DNA from: Bacteroidetes bacterium 43-93
Lineage (GTDB): Bacteria > Bacteroidota > Bacteroidia > Chitinophagales > Chitinophagaceae
DNA: 64,000 nucleotides
Direction of reading: 5' to 3'
NCBI GenBank assembly: GCA_001897855.1
Contig: MKUO01000001.1
Span: 248,001 to 312,000, forward strand
Shown in pieces: positions 16,698-25,427 of the stretch (position 1 is its first letter; every line of letters begins with the position of its first letter). The position numbers were made by a program, and so were the translations under genes. A model generated the notes under the pieces. It was given only the letters and a program-made list of their open reading frames with translations, did no database searches and had not been told where the DNA came from.

Positions 16698-17783
16698 TTA
16701 TTCTGCGTGTACCTTCAAATTGTGGATCACCTGTTTAGGATCCTCAAACGTATAAGCGATCTTATCGCCATCCCTTACCTTACGCAGGCCCTCCAGCAGT
16801 ATCTTATCTGTAGGCTGAAGGCCCGATTTAACAACGAACAAATCTTCCATCTCGGCACTTGTAGTGATCTCTCGTGAGGCCACTTTATTGTCTTTGCCTA
16901 CTACGTACACATATTTTTTATCCAGCACCTCAAATGTTGCTTTCTGCGGAATCAGCACGCCGTCTTTTACAGGCACATGCACGATGATGTTGCCCGTTTC
17001 GCCATGGCGCAGCAGTCCATTAGGGTTAGGGAAGGTAGCCCTGAATGGGATGTTACCTGTTTCGTTATCGAAATCGGCCTCAATGGTTTCTACAACACCG
17101 GGATAAGGGAAAACCTGGTTATTTGCCATCAGCAGCTGCACCTTCAGCATGCCGTCGTTATTATTAGCTTCTTCCTTATAGTTCAGGTATTCAGCTTCCG
17201 GTACGTTGAAGTACACCCACATCTTGCTGTTGTCAGAAAGAGTAGTGAGCAAAGCACCTTCATCTACAAGGCTACCCGGCCTTACCTGGAAGCGGTCTAT
17301 AATACCATCGAACGGCGCACGGATCTCTGTGAACTGGAGATGCACTTTTGTGAGTGCCAGTTCTGCATTCGCTTTATCTAATTTGGCCTTAGCCATTGCC
17401 AGCTCGTTTGGTGATACTACATTACGATCTGTCAAGGATTTTGTATTCTGGTATTCGATGCCGGCAAACTTAGCCTCAGCCAGCGCTTTTTGCAGTTCTG
17501 CTTCGTACAGCTTCGGCATGATCTGGAACAGGAGCTGACCTTGTTTTACATGCTGGCCTTCATCCACATATATTTTTTCCAGGTAACCACGTTCCTGAGC
17601 CCTCAGCTCGATGTGGCGGATAGAGTGGATCTGGCAAACATATTGGTTTACAAGGGAGGTGTCCATTTTAATAGGACTGGTGACAAGTAGTTTTGCTTCT
17701 TCTTCTTTTTCTTTCTTGTCTGATTTGCAACTTGTCTGGTATAATACCGAAAACAAGCCCAAAAGCATGAGTGTTCTTTTCAT
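16698..17783 (-). CDS. RND efflux periplasmic adaptor (membrane fusion protein), lipoprotein
   Basis: A 361-residue AcrA-like adaptor. MKRTLMLLGLFSVLYQTSC is a lipoprotein signal with lipobox Cys at 19. The lipoyl/barrel-sandwich half motifs are RGYLEKIYVDEGQHVKQGQLLF and APFDGIIDRFQVRPGSLVDEG (key residues Y-DEG--V--GQ-L and PFDG-I), separated by an alpha hairpin. The beta-barrel and membrane-proximal domains follow. First gene of the leftward efflux operon, 22 bp before the permease. No TetR or two-component gene adjoins it. Confidence 0.93.
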   Translation of the reverse strand: MKRTLMLLGLFSVLYQTSCKSDKKEKEEEAKLLVTSPIKMDTSLVNQYVCQIHSIRHIELRAQERGYLEKIYVDEGQHVKQGQLLFQIMPKLYEAELQKALAEAKFAGIEYQNTKSLTDRNVVSPNELAMAKAKLDKANAELALTKVHLQFTEIRAPFDGIIDRFQVRPGSLVDEGALLTTLSDNSKMWVYFNVPEAEYLNYKEEANNNDGMLKVQLLMANNQVFPYPGVVETIEADFDNETGNIPFRATFPNPNGLLRHGETGNIIVHVPVKDGVLIPQKATFEVLDKKYVYVVGKDNKVASREITTSAEMEDLFVVKSGLQPTDKILLEGLRKVRDGDKIAYTFEDPKQVIHNLKVHAE

Positions 17784-17916
17784 AAAATTGTATGAGTCCT
17801 TAATTGATTTGTTTACTTGCTAATATTCCGGGATGTGTATGAACATTTCCGGCATGCAGAGACAGGGCATAGTAAATGCCGAATGCCGGAGACTATGCTG
17901 CCGGCAGGATGAGATA

Positions 17917-18390
17917 TCAAATGCGTATAACGCGGAGCAGGATGTACCTGAGCGATGAAGGGTATAAGAAAGGCCTGCATGATGGCAGGTATTCTTTCAG
18001 ATGCGATGAGAAGGAAACTGTAGATGAAGTGAAGCCAGCGGCAGTAAAGGCATTGGCGGCAGCCTGGTATTTTTTTATTGATACCTGGTCATCGTCGTCA
18101 TCTTCATTCTCAGAAGTACCAATGGTAGCCTTTTCTTTGCGTAGTACTATCTTTTTGGGTTTGAAGACCCTTTTGTTTTGTACCACACTTACCTTAGCAA
18201 GCTTCGACCGCTTTAAAAGCTTTAATGTCTGCCCCTGGTAATTGGCATGTGTTTCTCCACGGGTGAAGCCGGAATGTTGCGTATAGCTGTACAAGAATCC
18301 CTGCGCCCGGGTATCATTGCCCCAGATGCAATAGAAACTAATGAGCAGGATGCTCAAAATGTAAACTGATCTTGTAAGTGCTAAGCGCAT
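17917..18390 (-). CDS. Small exported protein of unknown function, 157 residues
   Basis: Not recognised. The N terminus (LTRSVYILSILLISFYCIWG) is a signal peptide or anchor. The mature part is basic at first (KLLKRSKLAKVS, KPKKIVLRKEK), then has a sharp acidic patch ENEDDDDDQ near residue 95, and ends in a hydrophobic tail SSLRYILLRVIRI. It lies 133 bp upstream of the RND adaptor gene on the same strand and 84 bp after a similar small exported protein, so these may be accessory to the pump or simply neighbours. Confidence 0.5.
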   Translation of the reverse strand: MRLALTRSVYILSILLISFYCIWGNDTRAQGFLYSYTQHSGFTRGETHANYQGQTLKLLKRSKLAKVSVVQNKRVFKPKKIVLRKEKATIGTSENEDDDDDQVSIKKYQAAANAFTAAGFTSSTVSFSSHLKEYLPSCRPFLYPSSLRYILLRVIRI

Positions 18391-18474
18391 TGGCTTATGG
18401 AGAATATTGGAGATTGTATTGACTGAAAAAAATGGTTGTGGTTTATGCGTTGCTGTTAACGCATACCAAAATTA

Positions 18475-18825
18475 TCAGACACGGAAATTGTGATGCAATA
18501 CAAAAAGGCGTTTGCCAAATAAGGATGATGGCGGCACGCCTGAGTGGCCGATACTCATTAATGGAGCAGGCGTATTTAAAAAGGAGTTGGATGCAGAGAT
18601 AAGAATACCCGTATTAATAGCGTCTGCTGAAGAGTTGTCTGTATCTTCCGTTTCTTCGATGCCAATAATAGTCGTAAAAGTTTTAGCAGTATGTGTTTTA
18701 TGAGCGAGCTGCTGAACCCCGGAAACGCATAATGCTTCTTTGTATGTATGTGCTGTTATTTGCGCCCCACCGGTGTGGAAGGACTGAAATAATACCAGCA
18801 AAAAGTACATCAAATTTAATAGCAT
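18475..18825 (-). CDS. Small exported protein of unknown function, 116 residues
   Basis: Not recognised. MLLNLMYFLLVLFQSFHTGGA looks like a signal peptide. The rest contains scattered His (HTYKEA, HKTHT, GHSG, FVLHHNFRV), an acidic patch IEETEDTDN, and ends SSLFGKRLFVLHHNFRV. The layout (signal, acidic patch, SSL-containing hydrophobic end) resembles the 157-residue protein that follows it on the same strand. A His-rich exported protein near an efflux operon suggests metal contact, but that is inference only. Confidence 0.5.
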   Translation of the reverse strand: MLLNLMYFLLVLFQSFHTGGAQITAHTYKEALCVSGVQQLAHKTHTAKTFTTIIGIEETEDTDNSSADAINTGILISASNSFLNTPAPLMSIGHSGVPPSSLFGKRLFVLHHNFRV

Positions 18826-19036
18826 GACTATTAATGCGTTAAAGCAAAACTTTGGTGAAACGGTTTAGGACAAATATAAAAACGTCGCAAATTAACTCGG
18901 AAAGTTCAGTGTGCAATATTTGTTTTTGTTAAATCTTATAAAAACCTGACGTAAAAGCGGATAGATGAAATCAAATTAAATTCGTAAAGCACTGGCATAT
19001 ATTTGTGGAGGTATTAAATAAAATAAATAGAAAATA

Positions 19037-19393
19037 TTGAAACCCAGGATAATAATAAAGCGTGTATATGAAGATGCCTCGCCTAAAGATGGTTTTCGGG
19101 TATTGGTGGATAGGTTGTGGCCAAGAGGTGTTGATAAGAAACATGCTGCTATTGATGAATGGGCGAAAGAACTGGCGCCATCACCGGAACTAAGGAAATG
19201 GTTTGGCCATGACCCGGAACGATGGGTAGCATTTCAAAAACAATATAGGGCAGAGCTTCGGAAGAATGAAAGCGTTGATGCGTTTATAGAGAATCACCAG
19301 GATGAAAAATTAATCACCCTGGTGTACGCAGCAAAAGATACGGAACATAATCATGCACTAGTGCTTCAGGAGTTCCTGGAGAAAAAAATATGA
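19037..19393 (+). CDS. DUF488-family protein
   Basis: A 118-residue DUF488 protein: KRVYEDASPKDGFRVLVDRLWPRG at the N terminus (key residues K-VY, D-G-RVLVDR-WPRG), the conserved WAKELAPS-ELR-WF block, and the C-terminal LVYAAKD---NHA-VL. Members are small cytosolic proteins of unknown function, sometimes near stress genes. No ATG is available, and the frame begins with TTG at 19037, directly before KPRIIIKRVY. It converges with the MFS gene, with 2 bp between stops and no terminator seen between them. Confidence 0.85.
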   Translation: MKPRIIIKRVYEDASPKDGFRVLVDRLWPRGVDKKHAAIDEWAKELAPSPELRKWFGHDPERWVAFQKQYRAELRKNESVDAFIENHQDEKLITLVYAAKDTEHNHALVLQEFLEKKI

Positions 19394-19395
19394 GC

Positions 19396-20934
19396 CTAAT
19401 GGTCGGAGATAGAAACTTTGCTCACTTTGCTTTTAATTTTCCCCGCATAGAATAAGATCGGCAGTGCTGCAATAAATATTATAGTTAATAAGAGAAAAGC
19501 ATCTGAGAAGCTCATCACATTTGACTGTTGTGTTACTACTTTTTCTAATGTACCTATGGCCATATGCCTTGCACTATAGGTGCTATAACCTTTCCCTAAA
19601 AAATATTGGGTATAACCATTAAGGCGGGCAACTGCAAATGGATTGTCTGTAGTGATATGAGAAATAAGTACATTTCTATGCGCAGCATTTCTATAGGTAA
19701 GGAAAGTATTTACGATCGCTATGCCGAATGACCCTCCCAATTGCCGCATCATATTATTGAGTGCAGCGCCCTGCGGAATATCCTTTGGATCTAACGAGGA
19801 AACCGCAAGGGTAGTAAGCGGAACAGTGACCAATGCGAGCCCAACACCGCGCCAGATGAGCGAGGTAGTAATATCAGCACTATTACTATCTAAACTGAGC
19901 TTTGACATTTGCCAGGTGAACAATATAAACCCTGCCATCCCCGCGACTATAATGACAACGGGAGAAACACCTTTTTGCAAAACACGGGCAGAGATCATCA
20001 AACCGCCAATGGCTAGAATAGCACCCGGCAAAAGCAACAGCCCTGTTTGCGTAGGTGTAAAATTCAGCAAACGCTGAACAAATACCGGTGTAAGGAAAAC
20101 AGAACTATATATACCAATCCCTGATACGAAAGTAAGTATCGCCGCGATGCTCAGGTTCCTGCTTTTAAGTACCCGCAGGTTAACCGCCGGATGATCTGTA
20201 GTAAGCTCCCACCAGATAAATAGCAGGATGCCAAAGAAGGCGATCACTGATAGCCAGATAATATAGGTAGTGGCAAACCAATCCTCTGTTTCGCCACGCT
20301 CCAATACTGTCTGCAAGCAACTGACGCCTATTGCCAGTAATGCAATCCCTATCCAATCTACTTTAGCTACCGTAGGTTTGGTCTTCGGTTCAGCAAGTAA
20401 AGCGATACAAATTGTGGCTACGATGATGCCGATGGGAACATTGATATAGAAGATCCATGGCCAGGAGAAATGTTCAGTAATATATCCTCCTAATGTAGGC
20501 CCGATAGTAGGCCCGACAAATACACCAACGCCAAACAGCGCGCTTGCTATATTTTGTTTTTCCTTCGGATACTGCTCGAATACTATTGTTTGCGAGATAG
20601 ACAGCAGGGCACCGCCACCCATACCCTGCAGGAAACGGAAGATCACCAATACCCAGATATTAGTAGCCTGTCCGCACATGAATGAAAAGAAAGTAAACGC
20701 TATTACAGAGCCTATATAATAATTACGCCTGCCAAGCTGTGCAGACAAAAAACTGGTAAGTGGGATGATGATCACATTAGCTATGGCATAAGATGTAATA
20801 ACCCAGGATGCATCCTCAATGGTAGCGCCGAGGTTACCACTCATGTGCGATAACGCAACATTGACTATGGACGTATCTATCAGCTCCATTACGGCCGCTG
20901 CTATAACCGTTATTATAAGTATGGTTCTGCGCAT
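19396..20934 (-). CDS. MFS drug transporter, DHA2 (EmrB/QacA) family, 14 TM segments
   Basis: A 512-residue proton-driven multidrug exporter. It shows the DHA2 features: TM1 with MELIDTSIVNVALSHM, motif A-like FLSAQLGRRNYYIG, motif C GVFVGPTIGPTLGGYI near residue 145, and about 14 hydrophobic segments. A TTG at 20955 opens the frame but lies inside a 32-bp palindrome; the ATG at 20934 (MRRTILII) is the better start. Last gene of a leftward TetR-SDR-MFS cluster and directly downstream of an ATACC-N4-GGTAT operator, so it is probably repressed by the nearby TetR. No EmrA-like adaptor is present. Confidence 0.92.
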   Translation of the reverse strand: MRRTILIITVIAAAVMELIDTSIVNVALSHMSGNLGATIEDASWVITSYAIANVIIIPLTSFLSAQLGRRNYYIGSVIAFTFFSFMCGQATNIWVLVIFRFLQGMGGGALLSISQTIVFEQYPKEKQNIASALFGVGVFVGPTIGPTLGGYITEHFSWPWIFYINVPIGIIVATICIALLAEPKTKPTVAKVDWIGIALLAIGVSCLQTVLERGETEDWFATTYIIWLSVIAFFGILLFIWWELTTDHPAVNLRVLKSRNLSIAAILTFVSGIGIYSSVFLTPVFVQRLLNFTPTQTGLLLLPGAILAIGGLMISARVLQKGVSPVVIIVAGMAGFILFTWQMSKLSLDSNSADITTSLIWRGVGLALVTVPLTTLAVSSLDPKDIPQGAALNNMMRQLGGSFGIAIVNTFLTYRNAAHRNVLISHITTDNPFAVARLNGYTQYFLGKGYSTYSARHMAIGTLEKVVTQQSNVMSFSDAFLLLTIIFIAALPILFYAGKIKSKVSKVSISDH

Positions 20935-20950
20935 GAGATGAGTGTAATTA

Positions 20951-20982
20951 TCCAATAATATACCATTCGGTATATTATTGGA
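20951..20982 (-). promoter_or_regulatory. TetR operator O3, long palindrome before the MFS gene
   Basis: A perfect palindrome with 14-base arms TCCAATAATATACC and GGTATATTATTGGA, spacer ATTC. The core ATACC-N4-GGTAT (20960-20973) is the same as in the sites at 21756 and 22399. It ends 17 bp before the MFS start codon. Confidence 0.8.
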
Positions 20983-20990
20983 TAAAATAA

Positions 20991-21725
20991 TTAACGAGCC
21001 TGATTCATTGCTTTTAAAGCCTCTTCCTGCGATTGACGGGATAAAGCATAGATCTGTGCCGTATTGCCTACATGTATCTCATAGGTATTACTTTCTAACG
21101 CCTCATGTAATGCATCAGCAACAGCGGCAGGAGATATACCATTTTCGCCGCCTATTTCTTTAGAGAACTCTGTATTCACGAGGGGAGGCATCAATTCATA
21201 TACGCGGATATTGGTAGATGACAAGGTATAGCGCAATGATTGCGTATAAGAATGCAAAGCCGCTTTGCTTGCAGAATAAGTAGCCAGCCTGGTGCCGGGA
21301 GCAAAAGCCACAATAGAACTGACATTAACGATTGCTGCCCGGGGTTGCATGTTCAATAATGGAAGTAGTTTCTCTGTAAGGCTTACGATAGAAAGATAAT
21401 TGGTCATTATCTCGCGGCTGGCTTTGTCGAATGCCTGGGCACCGGGATACAATTTGTAATAAAATGCGCTTCCTGCATTGTTAATAAGCATAGACAAATC
21501 CTGGAACTGGCTGTTGATCATAGCTACAAGATTGTCTACATCTTTTTCGCAGGTAACATCGCATTGTATGCCGGTAACGTTCTTCAACTGGCTTGTGGCA
21601 TTGTTGAGCCGTTCCGGGTTGCGGCCTGTGATGATCACCTTGTGGCCTTGCTCAGAAAATAATTTTGCCATTGCAAAGCCAATTCCTGCGGTTCCTCCTG
21701 TAATGAGGATAGTTTGTGTAGTCAT
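20991..21725 (-). CDS. Short-chain dehydrogenase/reductase (SDR, DltE-like)
   Basis: A 244-residue classical SDR. The NAD(P) Rossmann motif is TGGTAGIG (residues about 9-16), TGRNPERL suggests NADP preference, NNAGSAFY is the NNAG motif, and the catalytic Ser/Tyr/Lys appear in VNVSS and YSASKAALH (Tyr near residue 145). The substrate is unknown. It lies between TetR (62 bp upstream) and the MFS exporter (56 bp downstream), and its own copy of the operator lies 30 bp before its start, so induction together with efflux is likely. Confidence 0.9.
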   Translation of the reverse strand: MTTQTILITGGTAGIGFAMAKLFSEQGHKVIITGRNPERLNNATSQLKNVTGIQCDVTCEKDVDNLVAMINSQFQDLSMLINNAGSAFYYKLYPGAQAFDKASREIMTNYLSIVSLTEKLLPLLNMQPRAAIVNVSSIVAFAPGTRLATYSASKAALHSYTQSLRYTLSSTNIRVYELMPPLVNTEFSKEIGGENGISPAAVADALHEALESNTYEIHVGNTAQIYALSRQSQEEALKAMNQAR

Positions 21726-21755
21726 TATTTTGATATTTAGTTAAGCATTTAAAAT

Positions 21756-21769
21756 ATACCGTTCGGTAT
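21756..21769 (-). promoter_or_regulatory. TetR operator O2, before the SDR gene
   Basis: ATACCGTTCGGTAT, 30 bp before the SDR start. Read leftward it runs into TATATTTT, close to the TAnnTTTG -7 consensus, so a bound repressor would cover a promoter. Same core as O1 and O3. Confidence 0.75.
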
Positions 21770-21787
21770 TTTATTTATTAAAAAAAA

Positions 21788-22372
21788 TCACAGATCATTA
21801 ATCATATTTTCAACTGTTTTCATGATCGCAGATTTATAATTGATCTTTCCTGTTGCTTTAGTGATCATAATGCTACCCTCTATTAAAGCAATGATAGATA
21901 AGGCAGTTGCTTCTGCATCCGTTGTCTTTTTAAATGCTCCTTCCTCTATTCCTGCCTGGATCAGGTCAATGATCTTTGTCTTCCAGCTTTCTATTGCTTT
22001 GGCCGCTCTTTGCTTTAATTTTGGATGGGTGTCATCTGCCTCGATCGCCGTATTGAGTATCGGGCAGCCACCTTGAGGGAAGGGCAGGCGCAGGTAATTT
22101 TCGTAAGCCGTTACATACACTAATAGCTTATCGCGGGTGCCTGTTTGTTTGCTCATTTCGCCGGAAATAATATGTTGCAACTTGCTAAGGTTGTAATCGA
22201 ACGCGGCAAGCGCTACATCATCTTTGCCTGAGAAGTTGCCATAGATACTGCCCTTGGTAAGGCCGGTAGCAGAAGTCATGTCGGACAAGGAAGTGCCTGC
22301 ATATCCCTTGACATTGAATATGGGTGCTACCTGCTCTACGATAAACTGTTTCGTTCTTTCTGACTTCTTCAT
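21788..22372 (-). CDS. TetR/AcrR-family repressor
   Basis: A 194-residue regulator with the TetR HTH at the N terminus: ERTKQFIVEQVAPIFNVKGY, then TSLSDMTSATGLTKGSIYGNFSGKDDVALAAF (key residues G----GSIYGNF--K). The C-terminal ligand domain is of the YxaF/TetR_C type with FPQGGCPILN near residue 100. The conserved GG-PIL-N segment recurs in regulators linked to quinone or reactive-species responses, but the inducer here is not known. It is autoregulated through O1, and O2 and O3 lie before the two downstream genes. Confidence 0.92.
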   Translation of the reverse strand: MKKSERTKQFIVEQVAPIFNVKGYAGTSLSDMTSATGLTKGSIYGNFSGKDDVALAAFDYNLSKLQHIISGEMSKQTGTRDKLLVYVTAYENYLRLPFPQGGCPILNTAIEADDTHPKLKQRAAKAIESWKTKIIDLIQAGIEEGAFKKTTDAEATALSIIALIEGSIMITKATGKINYKSAIMKTVENMINDL

Positions 22373-22391
22373 TTTTTAAACTCCGACGATA

Positions 22392-22422
22392 CAAAATTAT
22401 ACCTTCCGGTATTATTTTCAAA
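22392..22422 (-). promoter_or_regulatory. tetR promoter with operator O1 between its elements
   Basis: Read leftward: TTTG (22422-22419), 19 bases, TAATTTTG (22399-22392), a full Bacteroidota promoter. The operator ATACCTTCCGGTAT (22399-22412) fills the spacer next to the -7 box. O1 also lies 92 bp upstream of the rightward ThDP-enzyme operon and could affect it. Confidence 0.78.
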
Positions 22423-22504
22423 AAATATTTTATGAAATCTCTACGGAAGAAAATGTTTTGATGGCTTGATTTTGTTGCCCTCGTGCCTGTAAATCTCAAG
22501 TATT

Positions 22505-24289
22505 ATGGCAATAAATACCAGCGACTTCATTGTTGACCGGATGTACCAATGGGGAGTAAGGCGCGTATTTGGTTATCCGGGAGATGGCATCAACGGGGTA
22601 ATGGAATCCCTTAGAAAATCAGAAGATAAGATAGACTTTATACAAGTGCGGCACGAAGAGATGGCCGCTTTTATGGCTTGTGCCCATGCTAAATTTACCG
22701 GCGAGACGGGAGTATGTATCGCTACATCGGGGCCGGGGGCTATACACTTATTAAACGGATTGTACGATGCCAAAATGGACCATCAACCGGTTGTCGCCAT
22801 AGTAGGACAGCAGGCACGTGCAGCATTGGGAGGTAATTACCAGCAGGAAGTAGATCTGGTAAACCTGTTTAAAGATGTAGCCGGCGAGTTTGTGCAAATG
22901 GCCACCGAACCATCGCAGGTAAGGCATTTGATAGACCGTGCCTTCCGGATCGCCCAGGCAGAAAGAACAGTAACCTGCGTGATACTGCCCAACGACCTGC
23001 AGGAACTTGATTACCAGGAACCGGCGCGCAGTCATGGTACCATACATTCCAGCGTTGGCTATTCAAAGCCGGTAATTATACCTACTGAGGAAGACCTGCA
23101 GAAAGCAGCACAATTATTAAACGAAGGAAAGAAAGTTGCAATACTGGTTGGCGCGGGTGCGTGGGGTGCGAAAGAAGAGGTGAAGGAAGTTGCAGAACTG
23201 CTGGGTGCCGGCGTTGCCAAAGCATTATTGGGAAGAGCAGTATTACCGGATGAACTACCTTATGTGACCGGTTCTATAGGACTACTGGGTACCAAGCCCA
23301 GCTATGACCTGATGATGGAATGCGATACGCTGCTGATGGTGGGGACCAGCTTCCCGTATTCAGAATTTTTGCCGAAGGAAGGAGCTGCCAAAGCCGTGCA
23401 GATAGATATTGATGGGCGCATGCTGGGAATACGGTATCCTATAGATATAAACCTGCATGGGGACAGCAAACATACATTGCAAGCATTGATACCCTTGCTG
23501 AAAAGAAAAGAAGACAGGAGCTGGAGAGAACAAATAGAAAAAGAAATAGCGAAATGGTGGAAGCTGATGGAAGCCCGCGCTATGAACACGGCAGATCCGC
23601 TGAACCCGCAACGTGTATTTTGGGAGCTATCCAAACGCCTGCCTGATAACTGTATACTGAGTGCAGATTCAGGATCGACCGCCAGCTGGTTTGCGCGCGA
23701 CCTGAAACTAAGAGAAGGAATGAAAGCATCCCTATCGGGCAACCTTGCTACGATGTGTCCGGGTGTACCTTATGCAATAGCAGCAAAATTTGCCTACCCC
23801 GAAAGAGTATCCATAGCATTGGTGGGGGATGGGGCGATGCAGATGATGGGCATCAATGAAATGATCACCATTGCCAAATACTGGAAGCGCTGGCAGGACC
23901 CGAGGCTGATAGTATTGGTACTTAATAACCATGACCTGAACATGGTGAGCTGGGAGCAGCGCGTGATGGCGGGTGAGCCAAAATTTGAAGGTTCGCAAAA
24001 TGTACCTGATTTTAAATATGCCCAGTATGCGGAAATGCTCGGCCTTAAAGGTATCCGCGTAGATAACCCCGATGATGTTGCAGATGCCATAGCACAGGCC
24101 ATTAGTGCAGACCGCCCGGTGATACTGGAAGCAGTAACAGACCCGAATGTGCCGCCATTGCCGCCTCATATAAACTTTCAGCAGGCCAAAGACTTTTTAA
24201 AATCGATAGTGAAAGGAGATGTGGACAGATGGGAGATGATAAAACAAACATATAAAGATGTAATGGACGAATATTTTCCTAAAGCATAG
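22505..24289 (+). CDS. Thiamine-diphosphate enzyme, pyruvate oxidase/acetolactate synthase-like
   Basis: A 594-residue ThDP enzyme with all three domains. The N-terminal Pyr domain has FGYPGDGINGVME and the catalytic Glu in RHEEMAAF (E51). The central domain begins near 195, and the C-terminal PP domain has the ThDP/Mg motif GDGAMQMMG (441-449) ending in LNNHDLNM near 472. It is closest in appearance to PoxB-type pyruvate oxidases, but FAD binding and substrate cannot be read. It is the first gene of a five-gene operon, with 2 bp to the next gene. The context suggests action on a 2-keto acid formed by the following dehydratase. Confidence 0.87.
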   Translation: MAINTSDFIVDRMYQWGVRRVFGYPGDGINGVMESLRKSEDKIDFIQVRHEEMAAFMACAHAKFTGETGVCIATSGPGAIHLLNGLYDAKMDHQPVVAIVGQQARAALGGNYQQEVDLVNLFKDVAGEFVQMATEPSQVRHLIDRAFRIAQAERTVTCVILPNDLQELDYQEPARSHGTIHSSVGYSKPVIIPTEEDLQKAAQLLNEGKKVAILVGAGAWGAKEEVKEVAELLGAGVAKALLGRAVLPDELPYVTGSIGLLGTKPSYDLMMECDTLLMVGTSFPYSEFLPKEGAAKAVQIDIDGRMLGIRYPIDINLHGDSKHTLQALIPLLKRKEDRSWREQIEKEIAKWWKLMEARAMNTADPLNPQRVFWELSKRLPDNCILSADSGSTASWFARDLKLREGMKASLSGNLATMCPGVPYAIAAKFAYPERVSIALVGDGAMQMMGINEMITIAKYWKRWQDPRLIVLVLNNHDLNMVSWEQRVMAGEPKFEGSQNVPDFKYAQYAEMLGLKGIRVDNPDDVADAIAQAISADRPVILEAVTDPNVPPLPPHINFQQAKDFLKSIVKGDVDRWEMIKQTYKDVMDEYFPKA

Positions 24290-24291
24290 CA

Positions 24292-25413
24292 ATGGCAGGT
24301 TATGATCTTCCATATTCACCGGGTGATGCGGCCATCATTGAAAAAATGACGGTATCCGTTTATAGCATACCTACCAGTATACCCGAGGCGGATGGCACTA
24401 TAGAATGGCATAGCACCACCATGATACTAGTAGAAGTATATGGAGGTAACAAAAAAGGCATTGGCTATACCTACGGACATAAAGCGATAGCAGATGTAAT
24501 TGATGCTACACTGAAAGACCTGGTAGTAGGTAAAGATGTGATGCTGGCGCCGGCTTTTACAGACGATATGAGCAAAGCAATACGCAATGACGGGCAGTGT
24601 GGTATTGCCATGATGGCCGTATCGGCTGTAGATATTGCCCTTTGGGATCTGAAAGCGCGTGTGCTTGGGTTGCCATTGGTTTCTCTGTTGGGAAAGGTAA
24701 AAGATGGGATGCTGCTATATGGCAGCGGCGGCTTTACATCTTACCTGGATGCAGAGCTGGAAAACCAATTGGGCGGATGGGTAGCCAATGGAATAAATTA
24801 TGTGAAGATGAAGATAGGCGCTGAGCCCGACCGGGATATTACGAGGATAAAACTGGCAAGGGATACTATAGGAACCGCAGAATTATTTATTGACGCAAAC
24901 GGAGCCTATACCGCAAAAGAAGCATTACAGAAAGCGCATGAATATGAACGATATAACATCAGTTGGTTTGAAGAGCCGGTACCAAGCAGCGACCTGAAAG
25001 GCTTAAAGCTATTACGGGAACACGCACCTTTTTCGATGAAGATAGCAGCCGGAGAATACGGATATAACCTGCCCTATTTTAATGCCATGCTGGAAGCCGG
25101 TGCTGTGGATGTATTGCAGGGCGATGCCACGCGCTGTGGTGGAATAACAGGCTTTATCAAAGCAGGGCATCTTTGCGAAAGCTATCAGTTGCCTTATTCA
25201 TCACACTGCGCACCGGCCGTGCATCTGCATGCCGCCTTGTCGCTGTCGGCATTCTATATAGCAGAATATTTTTATGACCATGTGCGGATAGAAAACATGT
25301 TTTTCGACGGTGTTGCACAACCTGTGGATGGTATTGTGCAGCCTGATATGACCAGGCCGGGATTGGGGCTGGAAATAAAACATGCCGATGCAGAAAAATA
25401 CAGGATAATATAA
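24292..25413 (+). CDS. Enolase-superfamily acid-sugar dehydratase, mandelate racemase subgroup
   Basis: A 373-residue enzyme. The KxK acid/base motif is K172-M-K174 (VKMKIG). Metal ligands are D201 (FIDANG), E227 (WFEEP) and E255 (AAGEYG). The His/Asp dyad is D278 (QGDATRCGG) and H305 (SSHCAP), the same 27-residue spacing as in mandelate racemase. This set is typical of sugar-acid dehydratases and mandelate racemases, which abstract the proton alpha to a carboxylate. The exact sugar acid is unknown. It is flanked by a ThDP enzyme and an FAD/Fe-S oxidase in one operon, consistent with oxidative sugar-acid breakdown. Confidence 0.9.
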   Translation: MAGYDLPYSPGDAAIIEKMTVSVYSIPTSIPEADGTIEWHSTTMILVEVYGGNKKGIGYTYGHKAIADVIDATLKDLVVGKDVMLAPAFTDDMSKAIRNDGQCGIAMMAVSAVDIALWDLKARVLGLPLVSLLGKVKDGMLLYGSGGFTSYLDAELENQLGGWVANGINYVKMKIGAEPDRDITRIKLARDTIGTAELFIDANGAYTAKEALQKAHEYERYNISWFEEPVPSSDLKGLKLLREHAPFSMKIAAGEYGYNLPYFNAMLEAGAVDVLQGDATRCGGITGFIKAGHLCESYQLPYSSHCAPAVHLHAALSLSAFYIAEYFYDHVRIENMFFDGVAQPVDGIVQPDMTRPGLGLEIKHADAEKYRII

Positions 25414-25427
25414 ATCTACTACGAATT

